Shown: in pieces, positions 25,424 to 35,504 of the stretch
Layout of the letters: every line of letters begins with the position of its first letter
Numbering within the stretch: position 1 is the stretch's first letter
Assembly (NCBI RefSeq): GCF_014203155.1
Contig: NZ_JACHIK010000014.1
Span: 1 to 64,000, forward strand
Length of the DNA: 64,000 nucleotides
Reading direction: 5' to 3'
From: Shinella fusca
GTDB taxonomy: Bacteria > Pseudomonadota > Alphaproteobacteria > Rhizobiales > Rhizobiaceae
Notes under the pieces: model-generated
Databases searched by the model: none
What the model was told of the DNA's origin: nothing
Seen by the model: the letters and a program-made list of their open reading frames with translations, nothing else
Position numbers and translations under genes: made by a program

Positions 25424-28400
25424 TTATGCGGCCGCCTTTTCCTGTCCTGCCGTGTCGAAAGCCTTGCGCAGACCGGCCACACGCGCCTCCACGCGCTTTG
25501 CCGCCTCCTCCTTGACGGGGCCGTAGCCGCGAATCTCGCCGTAAAGCGCAAGCAGCGCAACGGCGGCCTCGAGGTTCTCGCCGCGAAGGTTTTGCAGCAC
25601 ATGGCCCACAAGCGTCTCGTAGTCGGCAATGAGCCGGCGTTCCATGCGGCGCTCGGCGGAGCGGCCGAAGGGATCGAAGGCCGTGCCGCGCAGGCCCTTC
25701 ATGCGCGAAAGCAGGCCGAAGACCGGCAGCATCCAGCGGCCGAAGCGGCGCTTGCGCGGCCGGCCGCTCGCATCCTCGCCCTTGAGCATCGGCGGTGCGA
25801 GGTTGAAGACGATGCGATACCTGCCCTCGAACTGCTCGGCGAGGCCCGCCTTGAAGGCCGGATCGGTGAAGAGCCGGGCAACCTCGTATTCGTCCTTGTA
25901 GGCGAGGAGCTGGGCGTAGACATGGGCCACCGTGCGGGTGAGCCTGTCGTCCGGGCCGAGCGCTGTTTCCCCCGTCAGCACCCGCTGCACCAGCGCCTTG
26001 TAGCGGTCGGCGAGCGCGGCGTTCTGGTAGGCGGTCAGGTGCTTCATCCGGTGGGCGATCAGGTCTTCCGTCGTCATGGTCTCCAGCGTCGGAACGGGCT
26101 TGCCGGGGTGCAGCAAGCGTTCGGCGCGGGCTGGATCGGCGGCGATCAGCCGGCCCCAGCCGAAGGCCGAGAGGGTGGCGTCGACCGCGACGCCGTTCAG
26201 CGCGATCGCCTGCTCGATGGACTGGCGGGTGAGCGGGATCAGGCCCTTCTGCCAGGCGTAGCCGGTCATCAGGATGTTCGTCGCCATGGCGTTGCCGGCG
26301 ACCTTCTCGGCGATGGTCGTGAAGTCGAGGAGGTGGGACGGCTCGCGCAGGCCCTCGCGGACGGTGTTCTCCACGTCGCGGCGGCGGAAGTCGAAATCGC
26401 GCTTGCGCACGAAATCGGCAACCGGCGTCAGCTTCGTGTTGACGACGCCCGTCGTGCGGTGCCGGTCGCAGAGCGTGATGGCGTCCTTCGAGGCGCCCAC
26501 CACATCGTCGGCGGCGATCAGGAGGTCCGCCCCGCCGGTGACGATGCGCGGCGAAGACACGTCTTCGTCGCGAAGTCCGATGCGCAGGTGGCTCATCACC
26601 GCGCCGCCCTTCTGCGCGAGGCCCGCCATGTCGAGGATCATCGGCGACCTGCCGTCGAGATGGGCGGCCATGCCGAGGATGGCGCTGATCGTCAGAATGC
26701 CCGTGCCGCCGATGCCGGCGATGGCGATGTTGTAGGCGCGCGCGCCGATCCGGACGATCTCCGGCTCGGCAAGGCCCGCCATGTCGGGGTTCGTACGCGC
26801 CGCCTTGCGCAGCCGCCCGCCCTCCACCGTCACGAAGGAAGGACAGAAGCCCTTGAGGCAGGAATAGTCCTTGTTGCACGAGGACTGGTTGATCTTGCGC
26901 TTTCGGCCGAGCGCGGTGTCGAGCGGCTCGACGGAGACGCAGTTCGACTGGGTGGAACAGTCGCCGCAGCCCTCGCAGACGGCGGGATTGATCATCAGGC
27001 GGACCGGCGGATCCTCCATCAGGCCGCGCGAGCGGCGGCGGCGCTTTTCCGCCGCGCAGGTCTGCACATAGACGATGGCCGAGCAGCCGGGCGCTTCCCG
27101 GATATCGCGCATCACCCGGTCCATCTCGTCGCGGTGGCGCACGACGGTGCCGGGCGCGAGCGTCGCGGGCGAATAGGCTTCCGGATGGTCCGAGACGAGG
27201 TAGATCGGCGCGACACCCTCGTCGTAGAGCTGGTGCGTGACTGCCTCGGGGCTGAGCGGCCCGTCGACGGCCTGCCCGCCGGTCATCGCCACGGCGTCGT
27301 TGTAGAGCAGCTTGTAGGTGATGTTGACGCCGGCGGCGACCGACTGGCGGATGGCGAGGATGCCGGAATGGTAATAGGTGCCGTCGCCGAGATTGACGAA
27401 GATGTGTTTCTCGTCGGTGAAGGGCGCGATGCCCGACCATGGCACGCCTTCCGCGCCCATATGGGTGAAGGTCATGGTGGAGCGGTCCATCCACTGCACC
27501 ATGTAGTGACAGCCGATGCCCGCCGTCGCGCGGCTTCCCTCCGGCACCTTGGTGGAAGTGTTGTGCGGACAGCCGGAGCAGAAATAGGGCACGCGCTCGA
27601 CCGGCGCGGCATGGGCCTTGCGCAGCTTCTCGCGCTCCAGCAGGTAGGAGAGCTCGTCGGCGATCACCTTCTTCAGGCCCGCGTCGAACTCGAAATGCAG
27701 GAGCCGCGCGGCGATCGCGCGGGCAACCATGCCGACGGAGAGCGCCTGCGAGAGTGGCAGGAACGGATGGTCCTCATGGTCGAACTTGCCGATGATGCGT
27801 GGCCGCTCGCCGTGATGCCAGTTGAAGAGCTGCTGCTTGATCTGGTTCTCGATGATCTCGCGCCGCTCCTCGACGACCAGAACCTCTTCCAGCCCCTGCG
27901 AGAATTCGCGCACGCCCTCCGGCTCCAGCGGCCAGGGCATGCGGACCTTGTAGACGCGCATGCCGATCTCGGCCATTTCCGCGGGGCCGATGGACAGCTC
28001 CTTCAGGGCCTGAAGCACGTCCTCATAGGCCTTGCCCGAGGCGATGATGCCGAAGCGGGCGCGCGGGGCGTCGTGCGTGATCTCGTCCACCCGGTTGGCG
28101 CGGGCAAAGGCGATGGCGGCATAGCCCTTGTAGGTCTGCAGCCGCTCGTCCTGCGGCAGCGGCGGATCGGGCCAGCGCAGGTTGAGCCCGCCCGGCGGGA
28201 GCTCGAAATCCTCCGGGACGACGAACTGCCGGCGCTCGCCGGCAAGGTCGACGGAGGCCGTCGTCTCGACCGTGTCGGCGATGAACTTCATGCCGACCCA
28301 GCAGCCGGAATAGCGCGACATGGCCGTGCCGAGCAGGCCGTATTCGACGAATTCGTGGATGGACGAGGGATAGAGCACCGGGATCAGCGCCGACATGAAG

Positions 28401-28885
28401 GCGTGGTCGGACTGGTGCGGGATGGAGGACGACTTTGCCGAATGGTCGTCACCGGCGAAACAGAGCACGCCGCCATGTTGCGAGGTGCCGGCGGCATTGG
28501 CATGCTTCAGCACGTCGCCGCAGCGGTCGACGCCAGGCCCCTTGCCGTACCAGTAGCCGGCGACGCCGTCGTAGCGCGCGCCGGGCGACAGGTGCAGTTG
28601 CTGCGTGCCCCAGACGGCGGTGGCGGCCAGATCCTCGTTGACGCCCGGCCGGAACACGATGTCGTGCGCCGCCAGATGCCTGCCCGCCTTGGCGAGCTGC
28701 TGGTCGTAGCCGCCGAGCGGCGATCCGCGATAACCCGAGATGAATGCGGCGGTGTTCAGCCCCGCGGCACGGTCGCGCCGCATCTGCACGATCGGCAGGC
28801 GCACGAGGGCCTGGATGCCGGAAAGGAAGATCCTTCCTTCCTCCGCCGTATACTTGTCCTCGAGAGAAAAGCTCTGCTTCAGCAT
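25424..28885 (-). CDS. Indolepyruvate (2-oxoacid) ferredoxin oxidoreductase, fused single-chain type
   Basis: An 1153-residue enzyme of the fused IorAB/2-oxoacid:ferredoxin oxidoreductase family that decarboxylates aryl or branched 2-oxoacids to acyl-CoA. An N-terminal pyrimidine-binding domain ([14 protein letters not shown]) is followed by a thiamine-diphosphate domain ([28 protein letters not shown]), a Cys-rich stretch near residues 630-690 ([26 protein letters not shown]) and a gamma domain ([15 protein letters not shown]). The cysteine spacing is not the standard pair of ferredoxin-type CxxCxxCxxxCP motifs. Its place between an Lrp regulator and the liu genes suggests that it supplies isovaleryl-CoA or handles aromatic 2-oxoacids. 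Confidence 0.92.
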   Translation of the reverse strand: MLKQSFSLEDKYTAEEGRIFLSGIQALVRLPIVQMRRDRAAGLNTAAFISGYRGSPLGGYDQQLAKAGRHLAAHDIVFRPGVNEDLAATAVWGTQQLHLSPGARYDGVAGYWYGKGPGVDRCGDVLKHANAAGTSQHGGVLCFAGDDHSAKSSSIPHQSDHAFMSALIPVLYPSSIHEFVEYGLLGTAMSRYSGCWVGMKFIADTVETTASVDLAGERRQFVVPEDFELPPGGLNLRWPDPPLPQDERLQTYKGYAAIAFARANRVDEITHDAPRARFGIIASGKAYEDVLQALKELSIGPAEMAEIGMRVYKVRMPWPLEPEGVREFSQGLEEVLVVEERREIIENQIKQQLFNWHHGERPRIIGKFDHEDHPFLPLSQALSVGMVARAIAARLLHFEFDAGLKKVIADELSYLLEREKLRKAHAAPVERVPYFCSGCPHNTSTKVPEGSRATAGIGCHYMVQWMDRSTMTFTHMGAEGVPWSGIAPFTDEKHIFVNLGDGTYYHSGILAIRQSVAAGVNITYKLLYNDAVAMTGGQAVDGPLSPEAVTHQLYDEGVAPIYLVSDHPEAYSPATLAPGTVVRHRDEMDRVMRDIREAPGCSAIVYVQTCAAEKRRRRSRGLMEDPPVRLMINPAVCEGCGDCSTQSNCVSVEPLDTALGRKRKINQSSCNKDYSCLKGFCPSFVTVEGGRLRKAARTNPDMAGLAEPEIVRIGARAYNIAIAGIGGTGILTISAILGMAAHLDGRSPMILDMAGLAQKGGAVMSHLRIGLRDEDVSSPRIVTGGADLLIAADDVVGASKDAITLCDRHRTTGVVNTKLTPVADFVRKRDFDFRRRDVENTVREGLREPSHLLDFTTIAEKVAGNAMATNILMTGYAWQKGLIPLTRQSIEQAIALNGVAVDATLSAFGWGRLIAADPARAERLLHPGKPVPTLETMTTEDLIAHRMKHLTAYQNAALADRYKALVQRVLTGETALGPDDRLTRTVAHVYAQLLAYKDEYEVARLFTDPAFKAGLAEQFEGRYRIVFNLAPPMLKGEDASGRPRKRRFGRWMLPVFGLLSRMKGLRGTAFDPFGRSAERRMERRLIADYETLVGHVLQNLRGENLEAAVALLALYGEIRGYGPVKEEAAKRVEARVAGLRKAFDTAGQEKAAA

Positions 28886-29047
28886 GACTTCCTCCTCGAT
28901 GGCTCTCCTCCACGAAAGCCATCCTCCTAATGTAGGAGCTTAGTGAGGGATTGGGAGGAGCGGGTCCTTATTTTCGGCCCGGCACGGCGGGCCGCTAGGA
29001 CGGCATCCGCAAGGCAGGCCGCTTGGCGCAAAGCCATCCTATTTTGC

Positions 29048-29515
29048 TCAAAGCGGCACGCGATGCGTGTTCTTCAATTCGTCGAGGGCGAAGCTGGAAT
29101 TGACGAAGCCGACGCCCGGCAGCTTGAGCAGCGCCTTCTTCAATATCTCCTCGTATTGCCGCACGCTGCTCGTCAGCACCCGCAGCACATAGTCGTGGTC
29201 GCCGGTCATGGAATAGCACTGCACGACCTCGGGCATGTCCTTCACCGCCCGCTCGAACTCCAGCAGCGTCTCCTCGTCGTGCTGCTTGAGCCTGACGAAG
29301 CAGAAGACCGAGACCTCGAAGCCGACGCGCTTGGGATCGACGGCGATGACGCGGCCGCGGATGATGCCCTGCTTCTCCATCTCCTTGATGCGCCGCCAGC
29401 AGGGCGTGTGGCTGAGGCCGACGCGCTCGCCGATCTCGGCGACGGTCAGGTCCGGCTCGCTTTGCAGCAGCCGCAGGATTTTCCGGCTCGTCTCGTCGAG
29501 GACGCCCTCGGCCAT
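29048..29515 (-). CDS. Lrp/AsnC-family transcriptional regulator
   Basis: A 155-residue protein with an N-terminal winged helix (DETSRKILRLLQSEPDLTVAEIGERVGLSHTPCWRRIKEME) and a C-terminal RAM/ligand-binding domain (YSMTGDHDYVLRVL; GVGFVNSSFALDELK). Such proteins sense amino acids, often leucine, and usually control neighbouring genes. It lies 162 bp upstream of the oxidoreductase gene and one base after the FAH-family gene on the same strand. Control of the oxidoreductase-liu block is the natural inference. Confidence 0.93.
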   Translation of the reverse strand: MAEGVLDETSRKILRLLQSEPDLTVAEIGERVGLSHTPCWRRIKEMEKQGIIRGRVIAVDPKRVGFEVSVFCFVRLKQHDEETLLEFERAVKDMPEVVQCYSMTGDHDYVLRVLTSSVRQYEEILKKALLKLPGVGFVNSSFALDELKNTHRVPL

Positions 29516-29516
29516 G

Positions 29517-30692
29517 TCAGAGCAGCCCGCGGCCGGAAAGGTTGCGCATCAGCGTGGCGATGCCGAAGGTCCAGGGCGGGCATTCGGTGGAAAGGCGCAC
29601 GGTGTTGACGAGCGCGCCGAGCTCCGGGTTCGAGATCGTCACCCGGTCGCCCGTCTTGTGGGTGAAGCCCTGTCCGGGCGCGTCGCGGTCTTCCACGGGC
29701 GCGAAGAGCGTGCCCATGAACAGCATGAAGCCGTCCGGATACTGGTGATGCCTGCCGATGGTCTGGGAGACGAGGTCGAGCGGGTCGCGGCTGATCTCGC
29801 GCATCGTGCTGCGGCCCTTGAGCACGAAGCCGTCCTCGCCCTCGATCAGGAGATCGAGGTCGGCCTTGCGCACGTCCTCGATGGAATAGGTCTCGTCGAA
29901 GAGGCGGATGAAGGGACCGATGGCGGAGGAGGCATTGTTGTCCTTCGCCTTGCCGAGAAGGAGCGCCGAGCGCCCCTCGACGTCGCGCAGGTTCACGTCG
30001 TTGCCGAGCGTCGCGCCCTTCGCACGGCCGGCGCTGTCGACGGCGAGCACGATTTCCGGCTCGGGATTGTTCCACCTGGAGACCGGATGCAGCCCGACCG
30101 ACGCGCCCCAGCCGACGGAGGAAAGCACCGGCGCCTTGGTGAAGACCTCCGCATCCGGCCCGATGCCGACCTCCAGATATTGCGACCAGACGCCCTCCTC
30201 GATCAGCGCCGCCTTGACCCTCGCCGCCGCCTCGGAGCCGGCCTTGAGATCGCGCAGGCTGTCGCCGATGATGGCGGTGACGCGGCCGCGCACCTTTTCC
30301 GCCAGCGCCGGATTGCCCGCCGCCTTCTCCTCGATCACCCGCTCGATCATCGAGCGGGCGAAGGTGACGCCGCAGGCCTTGACAGCCTGGAGATCGCAAG
30401 GGGCGAGGAGGTGGAGCACGGAAAAATTGCCCGTGCCTTCCACGGAAGTCTCCAGCACGGCATCGAGCGCGCCGAGGTCCTCGCCGGACGCGGTGCGGGC
30501 GAAGGCGGCCGGGTCGTCCTTTTCCAGGAGGTCGCGCATCGTGGCGCAGTCGATGGAGGTGACGTCGACGAGCCGGCCGCCGCGCAGCACGACGATTGCC
30601 GGCCCCTGCACGTCAGGCCGCCAGACGCGCCCGACGAATGTTCCTTGCGAAAAATCTCCTGCCGTCATCGTCACCGTGCGCTCCTCCGTCAT
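29517..30692 (-). CDS. Fumarylacetoacetate hydrolase-family protein, AraD1-like
   Basis: A 391-residue FAH-fold protein of the long AraD1-like group, which includes sugar-acid dehydratases such as L-2-keto-3-deoxyarabonate dehydratase. The metal-binding region is recognisable (PEPEIVLAVDSAGRAKGATL; GNDVNLRDVEGRSALLLGKA). The substrate cannot be fixed from sequence; its neighbours are amino-acid genes rather than pentose genes. The start is uncertain: a strong GGAGGAG (30681-30687) inside the frame fits a GTG at 30674, while the ATG at 30692 gives the longest product. The stop is one base before the Lrp gene. Confidence 0.82.
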   Translation of the reverse strand: MTEERTVTMTAGDFSQGTFVGRVWRPDVQGPAIVVLRGGRLVDVTSIDCATMRDLLEKDDPAAFARTASGEDLGALDAVLETSVEGTGNFSVLHLLAPCDLQAVKACGVTFARSMIERVIEEKAAGNPALAEKVRGRVTAIIGDSLRDLKAGSEAAARVKAALIEEGVWSQYLEVGIGPDAEVFTKAPVLSSVGWGASVGLHPVSRWNNPEPEIVLAVDSAGRAKGATLGNDVNLRDVEGRSALLLGKAKDNNASSAIGPFIRLFDETYSIEDVRKADLDLLIEGEDGFVLKGRSTMREISRDPLDLVSQTIGRHHQYPDGFMLFMGTLFAPVEDRDAPGQGFTHKTGDRVTISNPELGALVNTVRLSTECPPWTFGIATLMRNLSGRGLL

Positions 30693-30746
30693 CTTCGTCC
30701 AGCGTTCTAGACCGAAACCGGCCGCGTCGAACAGGGCGAAGGTGGG

Positions 30747-30775
30747 GGCCGGCGGAATTTCCGCATCCGCCGGCC
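30747..30775. terminator. Hairpin between the MFS gene and the FAH-family gene
   Basis: GGCCGGCGGA and TCCGCCGGCC form a perfect 10-bp stem with a 9-nt loop, just after the MFS stop codon at 30784 on the minus strand. No U-run follows, so intrinsic termination is uncertain. Confidence 0.4.
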
Positions 30776-30783
30776 TGCCTCCA

Positions 30784-31974
30784 TCATGCCGGACGGGTGC
30801 GCACCGCCGTCATGATCGTCAGCGCGGCGAGGAAGAGCGCGACGCCGCTCGCGACGAAGACGCTGGAAACGCCGCTGAGGTCGAAGAGCGCCCCGCCGGC
30901 GGCCGCGCCGGTCGCGATGGCGAAGTTGATGGCGGCGACGAAGAGGCCGCCGGCGCTTTCCGCCTCGTCCGGCACGGCGCGGGTGATCCAGGTCGACCAG
31001 GCGACCGGCACGGCGCCGAAGGCAAGCCCCCAGAGCGCGACCATGGCGGCATCGGCGACGAGGTGGCCGCCGAAGGCCGAGAGCGAGAGGGCCAGCACGC
31101 CCATGACCAGCGGCATCGTCGCCAGCGTGAAGCGCATGGACCGCTCCAGCAGCACCGCGCCGAGCGAATTACCGAAGAAGGTGGCGATGCCGAAGCCGAG
31201 CAGCACGCCCGAAATGCCCTCGACGCCGATGCCCGTCACCGTCTCGAGGAAGGGGCGGATATAGGTAAAGAAGGAGAAGTGGCCGGTGAAGACGAGGAGG
31301 ATCGCCAGCATGGCGAAGCCGACGCCCGGCCGCTTCAGCACCTCGACCAGCGTGCCGAAGCGCGAATGGCCGCGCGGCGGCAGCGACGGCAGGGTCGCGA
31401 CCTGCACGACGAAGGACAGCGCGCCGAGCACCGCCGCGCCGAGGAAGACGTTGCGCCAGCCGACCATGTCGCCGACATAGCTGCCGACCGGCGCGGCGAA
31501 GACCGTGGCCGCCGAGACGCCGAGGAACATCACCGAGAGGGCCTTGGCCACATGGGCCTCCGGCACCAGCCGCATCATCGTCGCCGCCGAGAGCGTCCAG
31601 AAGCCGCCGAGCGCCATGCCGAGCAGCACGCGCCCGCCGAGCAGCATGGGAAGGCTGTCGGAGAAGGCGACGAGCAGGTTCGACAGGATCAGCAGCACCG
31701 AAAGGCCGAGCAGGACGAGCCGTCGGTCGAGCCTGCGCGTCACCACCGTGACGAGAAGGCTGGTGACGAGCGCCACAGCCGCCGTCGCCGTCACCGCCTG
31801 CCCCGCCATGCCTTCCGAAATGCCGAGATCGGCCGCCATCGGCGTGAGGAGGCTTGCGGGCAGGAATTCCGCGCCCACCAACGCGAACACGCCGAGCGTC
31901 ATCGACAGGACGCCGCCCCAGGCCGGGCGGGCATCCGCCTCGCTCTCCGGCGTCATGATTGTTGCATCCGTCAT
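30784..31974 (-). CDS. MFS transporter, DHA1 drug/sugar efflux type
   Basis: A 396-residue, twelve-segment inner-membrane permease. Segment 1 reads MTLGVFALVGAEFLPASLLTPMAADLGISEGMAGQAVTAT, a typical start of the DHA1 efflux group that includes NepI and sugar-efflux proteins. The loop 2-3 motif RRLDRRLVLLG and the segment 4 stretch GRVLLGMALGGFW support proton-driven antiport. It is divergent from the AraC-family gene 79 bp away, the usual layout for a regulator and its target exporter. The substrate is unknown. Confidence 0.92.
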   Translation of the reverse strand: MTDATIMTPESEADARPAWGGVLSMTLGVFALVGAEFLPASLLTPMAADLGISEGMAGQAVTATAAVALVTSLLVTVVTRRLDRRLVLLGLSVLLILSNLLVAFSDSLPMLLGGRVLLGMALGGFWTLSAATMMRLVPEAHVAKALSVMFLGVSAATVFAAPVGSYVGDMVGWRNVFLGAAVLGALSFVVQVATLPSLPPRGHSRFGTLVEVLKRPGVGFAMLAILLVFTGHFSFFTYIRPFLETVTGIGVEGISGVLLGFGIATFFGNSLGAVLLERSMRFTLATMPLVMGVLALSLSAFGGHLVADAAMVALWGLAFGAVPVAWSTWITRAVPDEAESAGGLFVAAINFAIATGAAAGGALFDLSGVSSVFVASGVALFLAALTIMTAVRTRPA

Positions 31975-32053
31975 CTGCTATCCCTTTCCTGTTGCAGTGC
32001 GTGCCCGCAAAGGTGGGTTGAAAACCAAGACGCACAATGCCATTTTATCCGCA

Positions 32054-33076
32054 ATGTTTGATCAATCGTCCGGCCTTGCGAAAAATACCCACGACCCCGT
32101 CAGCGAGCTGCTGATGGGCATGCGCCTGCGCGGGGCGAGCTACGGCCGGCTGCAGCTCACACCGCCCTTCGGCATCCGCTTTCCCTCGGCACCCGAGGCC
32201 CGCTTCCACTTCATCGCGCGCGGCAAGGTGCTGCTGCGCGCGCCGGGCGAGAGCGGGCGCGAACTTGCCTGCGGCGATGCCGTGCTCCTGCCGCGCGGCG
32301 AGATGCACGAGATCGTCACCGGCCCGAACGTGCAGATGCGCGACTACGAGAGCTACGCGCGAAAGCCGCTCTGCCCGGAGGTGGCGGCGGTGGAGGCCTG
32401 CATAAAATCCGCGGACAGGGAGAACGACACGCTGATCTTCACCGGCCGCATGGAATTCGAGCTGGATACGCTCCATCCCCTCGTCGGCCTCATGCCGCAG
32501 GTCATGTCCGTCGGCGCGCTGATCGGCCGCCAGCCGGAGCTGATGCCGCTGCTGGGCGCGATGGAGCGGGAAATGTCCGAGGAGCGCGTCGGCTCGGCCG
32601 GCATCCTCGCCCGACTTGCCGACGTCATCGCCGCCTCCATCGTGCGCGGCTGGGTGGAATGCGGCTGCGGCGATGCGACGGGCTGGATCGAGGCGCTGCG
32701 CGATCCGCGGCTCGGCCGCGTCATCGCCGCGCTCCACCGCGAGCCCGGCCGCAACTGGACGCTCGCCGACATGGCGCAGGAAATGGGCAGCTCCCGCTCT
32801 GTCTTCGCCAAACGCTTCGTCGAGGTGACGGGCATGACGCCGCAGCGCTACGTGCTTGCCTTGCGCATGCGCCTCGCAGAACAGTGGTTCCGCCGCGACA
32901 AGCTCGCCATCGACACCGCCGCCCGCCGCCTCGGCTTCGGCTCGCAAGCCGCCTTCGCCCGCGCCTTCAAGCGCATCGTCGGCGAACCGCCCGGCAAGAC
33001 ACGCAGCAAGGCGGCATCGGGCATGATCGGAAACGGGCAGAACGGGAGGAGAAATGGTGCTGCTAGAGAGATTTGA
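32054..33076 (+). CDS. AraC-family transcriptional regulator with cupin domain
   Basis: A 340-residue regulator. The N-terminal cupin (~residues 20-200) carries a cupin_6-like pattern (RFHFIARGKVLLRAPGESGRELACGDAVLLPRGEMHEI), and the C-terminal AraC domain has two helix-turn-helix units (WTLADMAQEMGSSRSVFAKRF; IDTAARRLGFGSQAAFARAFKR). It probably controls the divergent MFS exporter. The last residues and the stop codon (33074-33076) are encoded on the strand opposite the 3' end of the tRNA-Thr gene, an overlap of about 20 bp. Confidence 0.92.
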   Translation: MFDQSSGLAKNTHDPVSELLMGMRLRGASYGRLQLTPPFGIRFPSAPEARFHFIARGKVLLRAPGESGRELACGDAVLLPRGEMHEIVTGPNVQMRDYESYARKPLCPEVAAVEACIKSADRENDTLIFTGRMEFELDTLHPLVGLMPQVMSVGALIGRQPELMPLLGAMEREMSEERVGSAGILARLADVIAASIVRGWVECGCGDATGWIEALRDPRLGRVIAALHREPGRNWTLADMAQEMGSSRSVFAKRFVEVTGMTPQRYVLALRMRLAEQWFRRDKLAIDTAARRLGFGSQAAFARAFKRIVGEPPGKTRSKAASGMIGNGQNGRRNGAAREI

Positions 33077-33129
33077 ACTCTCGGCCTCTCCCTTACCAAG
33101 GGAGTGCTCTACCCCTGAGCTATAGCAGC
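33055..33129 (-). tRNA. tRNA-Thr (anticodon GGT)
   Basis: On the minus strand a full cloverleaf is present: acceptor stem GCTGCTA/TAGCAGC, D-arm AGCTCAGGGGTAGAGC, anticodon arm CTCCC-TTGGTAA-GGGAG with anticodon GGT, T-arm GAGAGTTCAAATCTCTC, and an encoded CCA end. It reads ACC/ACT codons. The 3' end overlaps the AraC-family gene on the other strand. Confidence 0.97.
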
Positions 33130-33166
33130 ATCCGGCGAAACGATGCTGTTCCGCGTGAGCGAGGGC

Positions 33167-33195
33167 CTATTGCCACAGGTCATCCGGTAGTGCAA
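33167..33195 (-). promoter_or_regulatory. Promoter of tRNA-Thr
   Basis: On the minus strand TTGCAC (33190-33195) and CAATAG (33167-33172) are separated by 17 bp and lie about 38 bp before the tRNA 5' end. Confidence 0.45.
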
Positions 33196-33265
33196 GCGGC
33201 CAATGTACGATTATCGCAACAAAACTGACGGGAGCCTCGCTTTGCGGGGAGAGGGACGGGACGGC

Positions 33266-33454
33266 ATGAGCGGCGAGGACGAGACGAAAGGCAGGAAGAT
33301 CCGGACGGAGGCGGAGATCCGCGCGGAGCGGCTGGCCAGGACGCTGCGCGACAATCTCCAGCGCCGCAAGCAGCAGGCGCGCGCCCGGCGCGCCGGGGAA
33401 GCGGACGAGACGACGGGGCTTCCTGCCGCAAAAAAAGACGAATCGGACGGTTAG
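33266..33454 (+). CDS. Small conserved-looking basic protein upstream of murA
   Basis: A 62-residue product, MSGEDETKGRKIRTEAEIRA and onward, with an Arg/Lys-rich helical middle (ERLARTLRDNLQRRKQQARARR) and an acidic end. It resembles the small proteins I recall encoded before murA in rhizobia, but I know no function. The charge pattern suggests nucleic-acid or ribosome contact; that is only an inference. The start at 33266 follows a purine-rich stretch (GAGGGACGGG). An in-frame ATG at 33203 would add 21 residues. Confidence 0.6.
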   Translation: MSGEDETKGRKIRTEAEIRAERLARTLRDNLQRRKQQARARRAGEADETTGLPAAKKDESDG

Positions 33455-33626
33455 TCGAAAAATGTCTTCGAAAACGAAGGCGACGGGGACGGTTTCCGGG
33501 GACCGGGCGCGCAGAAAACCACGCGGCCGGCACGGTCTTCATTTTTCGATCGCGATGCTCTAAAGAGGCCGCAATCTCCGAAAGCCGATATTCTTTGAGA
33601 AAGGCGGGCCCGGCCCGTAGTCACAC

Positions 33627-34919
33627 ATGGATCGTATCCGAATTGTAGGCGGCAACGAGCTGAAGGGCATCATCCCCATCTCCGGCGCCAAGAACGCCGC
33701 GCTGCCGCTGATGATCGCCTCGCTTTTGACCGACGACACGCTGACGCTGGAAAACGTGCCGCACCTTGCCGACGTCGAGCAGCTCATCCGCATCCTCGGC
33801 AACCACGGCGCCGACATCTCCGTCAACGGCCGCCGCGAGCGCCAGGGCGAGGGCTATTCGCGCACGATCCACTTCACCTCGCGCAACATCGTCGACACGA
33901 CCGCGCCCTATGAACTGGTCTCCAAGATGCGCGCCTCGTTCTGGGTGATCGGCCCGCTGCTCGCCCGTGAAGGCAAGGCGCGCGTCTCGCTGCCGGGCGG
34001 CTGCGCCATCGGCACGCGCCCGGTCGACCTCTTCATCGAGGCGCTCGCCGCGCTCGGCGCAAGGATCGAGATCGACGGCGGCTATGTCGAGGCGACGGCG
34101 CCGGAAGGCGGCCTGATCGGCGCGCGCTACACCTTCCCCAAGGTCTCCGTCGGCGCGACGCACGTCATGATGATGGCCGCGACCCTTGCCCGCGGCACGA
34201 CGGTGATCGGCAATGCCGCCCGCGAGCCGGAAGTGCAGGACCTTGCCAAGTGCCTCAACGCCATGGGCGCGAAGATCTCCGGCGCCGGCACCTCCACCAT
34301 CACCATCGAGGGCGTCACCCAGCTCTCCGGCGCCCGCCATCGCGTCCTGCCGGACCGTATCGAGACCGGCACCTATGCCATGGCCGTCGCCATGACGGGC
34401 GGCGACGTCGTGCTGGAAGGCACGGATGCGGCCCTGCTCGACACCGCCCTTGAAGCCATCCGCCGCTCCGGCGCCGAGATCACCGCGACGGAAAGCGGCA
34501 TCCGCGTCGTGCGCAACGGCGGCGGCATCAAGCCGGTCGACGTCGTCACCGACCCCTTCCCCGGCTTTCCGACCGACCTCCAGGCGCAGTTCATGGGCCT
34601 GATGACCAAGTCGAACGGCATCTCCCACATCACCGAGACGATCTTCGAGAACCGCTTCATGCATGTGCAGGAGCTTGCCCGCCTCGGCGCGAAGATCTCG
34701 CTCTCCGGCCAGACGGCCAAGATCGAGGGCGTCGAGCGGTTGCGCGGCGCGCCCGTCATGGCGACGGACCTGCGCGCCTCCGTCTCGCTCGTCATCGCCG
34801 GCCTTGCCGCCGAGGGCGAGACCATGGTCTCGCGCGTCTACCATCTCGACCGCGGCTTCGAGCGGCTGGAGGAGAAGCTCACCCGCTGCGGCGCCGTCGT
34901 CGAACGCGTCAGCGACTGA
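33627..34919 (+). CDS. murA: UDP-N-acetylglucosamine 1-carboxyvinyltransferase
   Basis: First committed step of peptidoglycan synthesis: transfers enolpyruvate from PEP to UDP-GlcNAc in the cytoplasm. The 430-residue protein starts [20 protein letters not shown] with the KNAALP motif. The active-site loop is [15 protein letters not shown], with the Cys present, so fosfomycin sensitivity is expected. The C-terminal [11 protein letters not shown] is typical. Length is normal. Confidence 0.98.
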   Translation: MDRIRIVGGNELKGIIPISGAKNAALPLMIASLLTDDTLTLENVPHLADVEQLIRILGNHGADISVNGRRERQGEGYSRTIHFTSRNIVDTTAPYELVSKMRASFWVIGPLLAREGKARVSLPGGCAIGTRPVDLFIEALAALGARIEIDGGYVEATAPEGGLIGARYTFPKVSVGATHVMMMAATLARGTTVIGNAAREPEVQDLAKCLNAMGAKISGAGTSTITIEGVTQLSGARHRVLPDRIETGTYAMAVAMTGGDVVLEGTDAALLDTALEAIRRSGAEITATESGIRVVRNGGGIKPVDVVTDPFPGFPTDLQAQFMGLMTKSNGISHITETIFENRFMHVQELARLGAKISLSGQTAKIEGVERLRGAPVMATDLRASVSLVIAGLAAEGETMVSRVYHLDRGFERLEEKLTRCGAVVERVSD

Positions 34920-34927
34920 TCCTTGCC

Positions 34928-34952
34928 GCGCGGCGGTTGCAGTCCGCCGCGC
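34928..34952 (+). terminator. Hairpin after murA
   Basis: GCGCGGCGG (34928-34936) pairs perfectly with CCGCCGCGC (34944-34952) 9 bp after the murA stop. Only a weak T-containing stretch follows (CCTATTTCG), so termination may be partial. Confidence 0.45.
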
Positions 34953-35021
34953 GCCGTCCTATTTCGTCAGGACATATTCGGGATGGCGCATATCCGCGCT
35001 TCCCCGGGAAGGACACGAAAC

Positions 35022-35459
35022 ATGGACAGCCTGAAACTGCTCGCCCTCGACACGGAAGACCTTGCGGTGGTCTCCGCCCACCTGCAGGACGCGGTCTTCA
35101 AGACCGACGGCCTCTCCTACGACGCCCGGCACCACGTCTTTTCGGTCGTCGTCAACCGCTTCGTCTGGGAAAAGGCCGAGCGCGGCCGCAAGAGCTTCGA
35201 GCGCCGCCACGCGGTCGTCGCCTTCAAGCGCGTTTCCGCCGTGCGCTCGCTCGGCATCGACCGCAAGGACAGGCGGGCCGTCTTCTCCCTGCTCGCCGTC
35301 GACTTCACACCGAAGGGCGAAGGGCCGGATGGCACGCTCAAGCTCATCCTTTCCGGCAACGCCTCCGTCGCCCTCGATGTGGAATGCGTCGAAGTTCAGC
35401 TTGCAGATACCGGCGGGGCATGGGAAACCAGCTTGAAACCCCGCCACCCGGCGGTTTGA
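35022..35459 (+). CDS. DUF2948 family protein
   Basis: A 145-residue cytoplasmic protein that starts MDSLKLLALDTEDLAVVSAH and continues HLQDAVFKTDGLSYDARHH, the recognisable N-terminus of DUF2948, a family found between murA and hisD in alphaproteobacteria. No catalytic motif is visible and no function is known. The start is the first ATG after a GGAAGGA ribosome-binding site. It is followed by hisD after 45 bp and is probably in its operon. Confidence 0.85.
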   Translation: MDSLKLLALDTEDLAVVSAHLQDAVFKTDGLSYDARHHVFSVVVNRFVWEKAERGRKSFERRHAVVAFKRVSAVRSLGIDRKDRRAVFSLLAVDFTPKGEGPDGTLKLILSGNASVALDVECVEVQLADTGGAWETSLKPRHPAV

Positions 35460-35504
35460 GGCATATCCGGCGCCTGCCGCCGGGAGACGACAGGGACGAG
35501 CGAC

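Noticed and set aside
25388-28930. A 1180-codon plus-strand open frame over the ferredoxin oxidoreductase gene
   Set aside because: A shadow of the real minus-strand gene, with no recognisable domain; such long shadows are expected at this GC content.
28943-29608. A 221-codon plus-strand frame opposite the Lrp gene
   Set aside because: The Lrp winged helix and RAM domain on the other strand explain the sequence.
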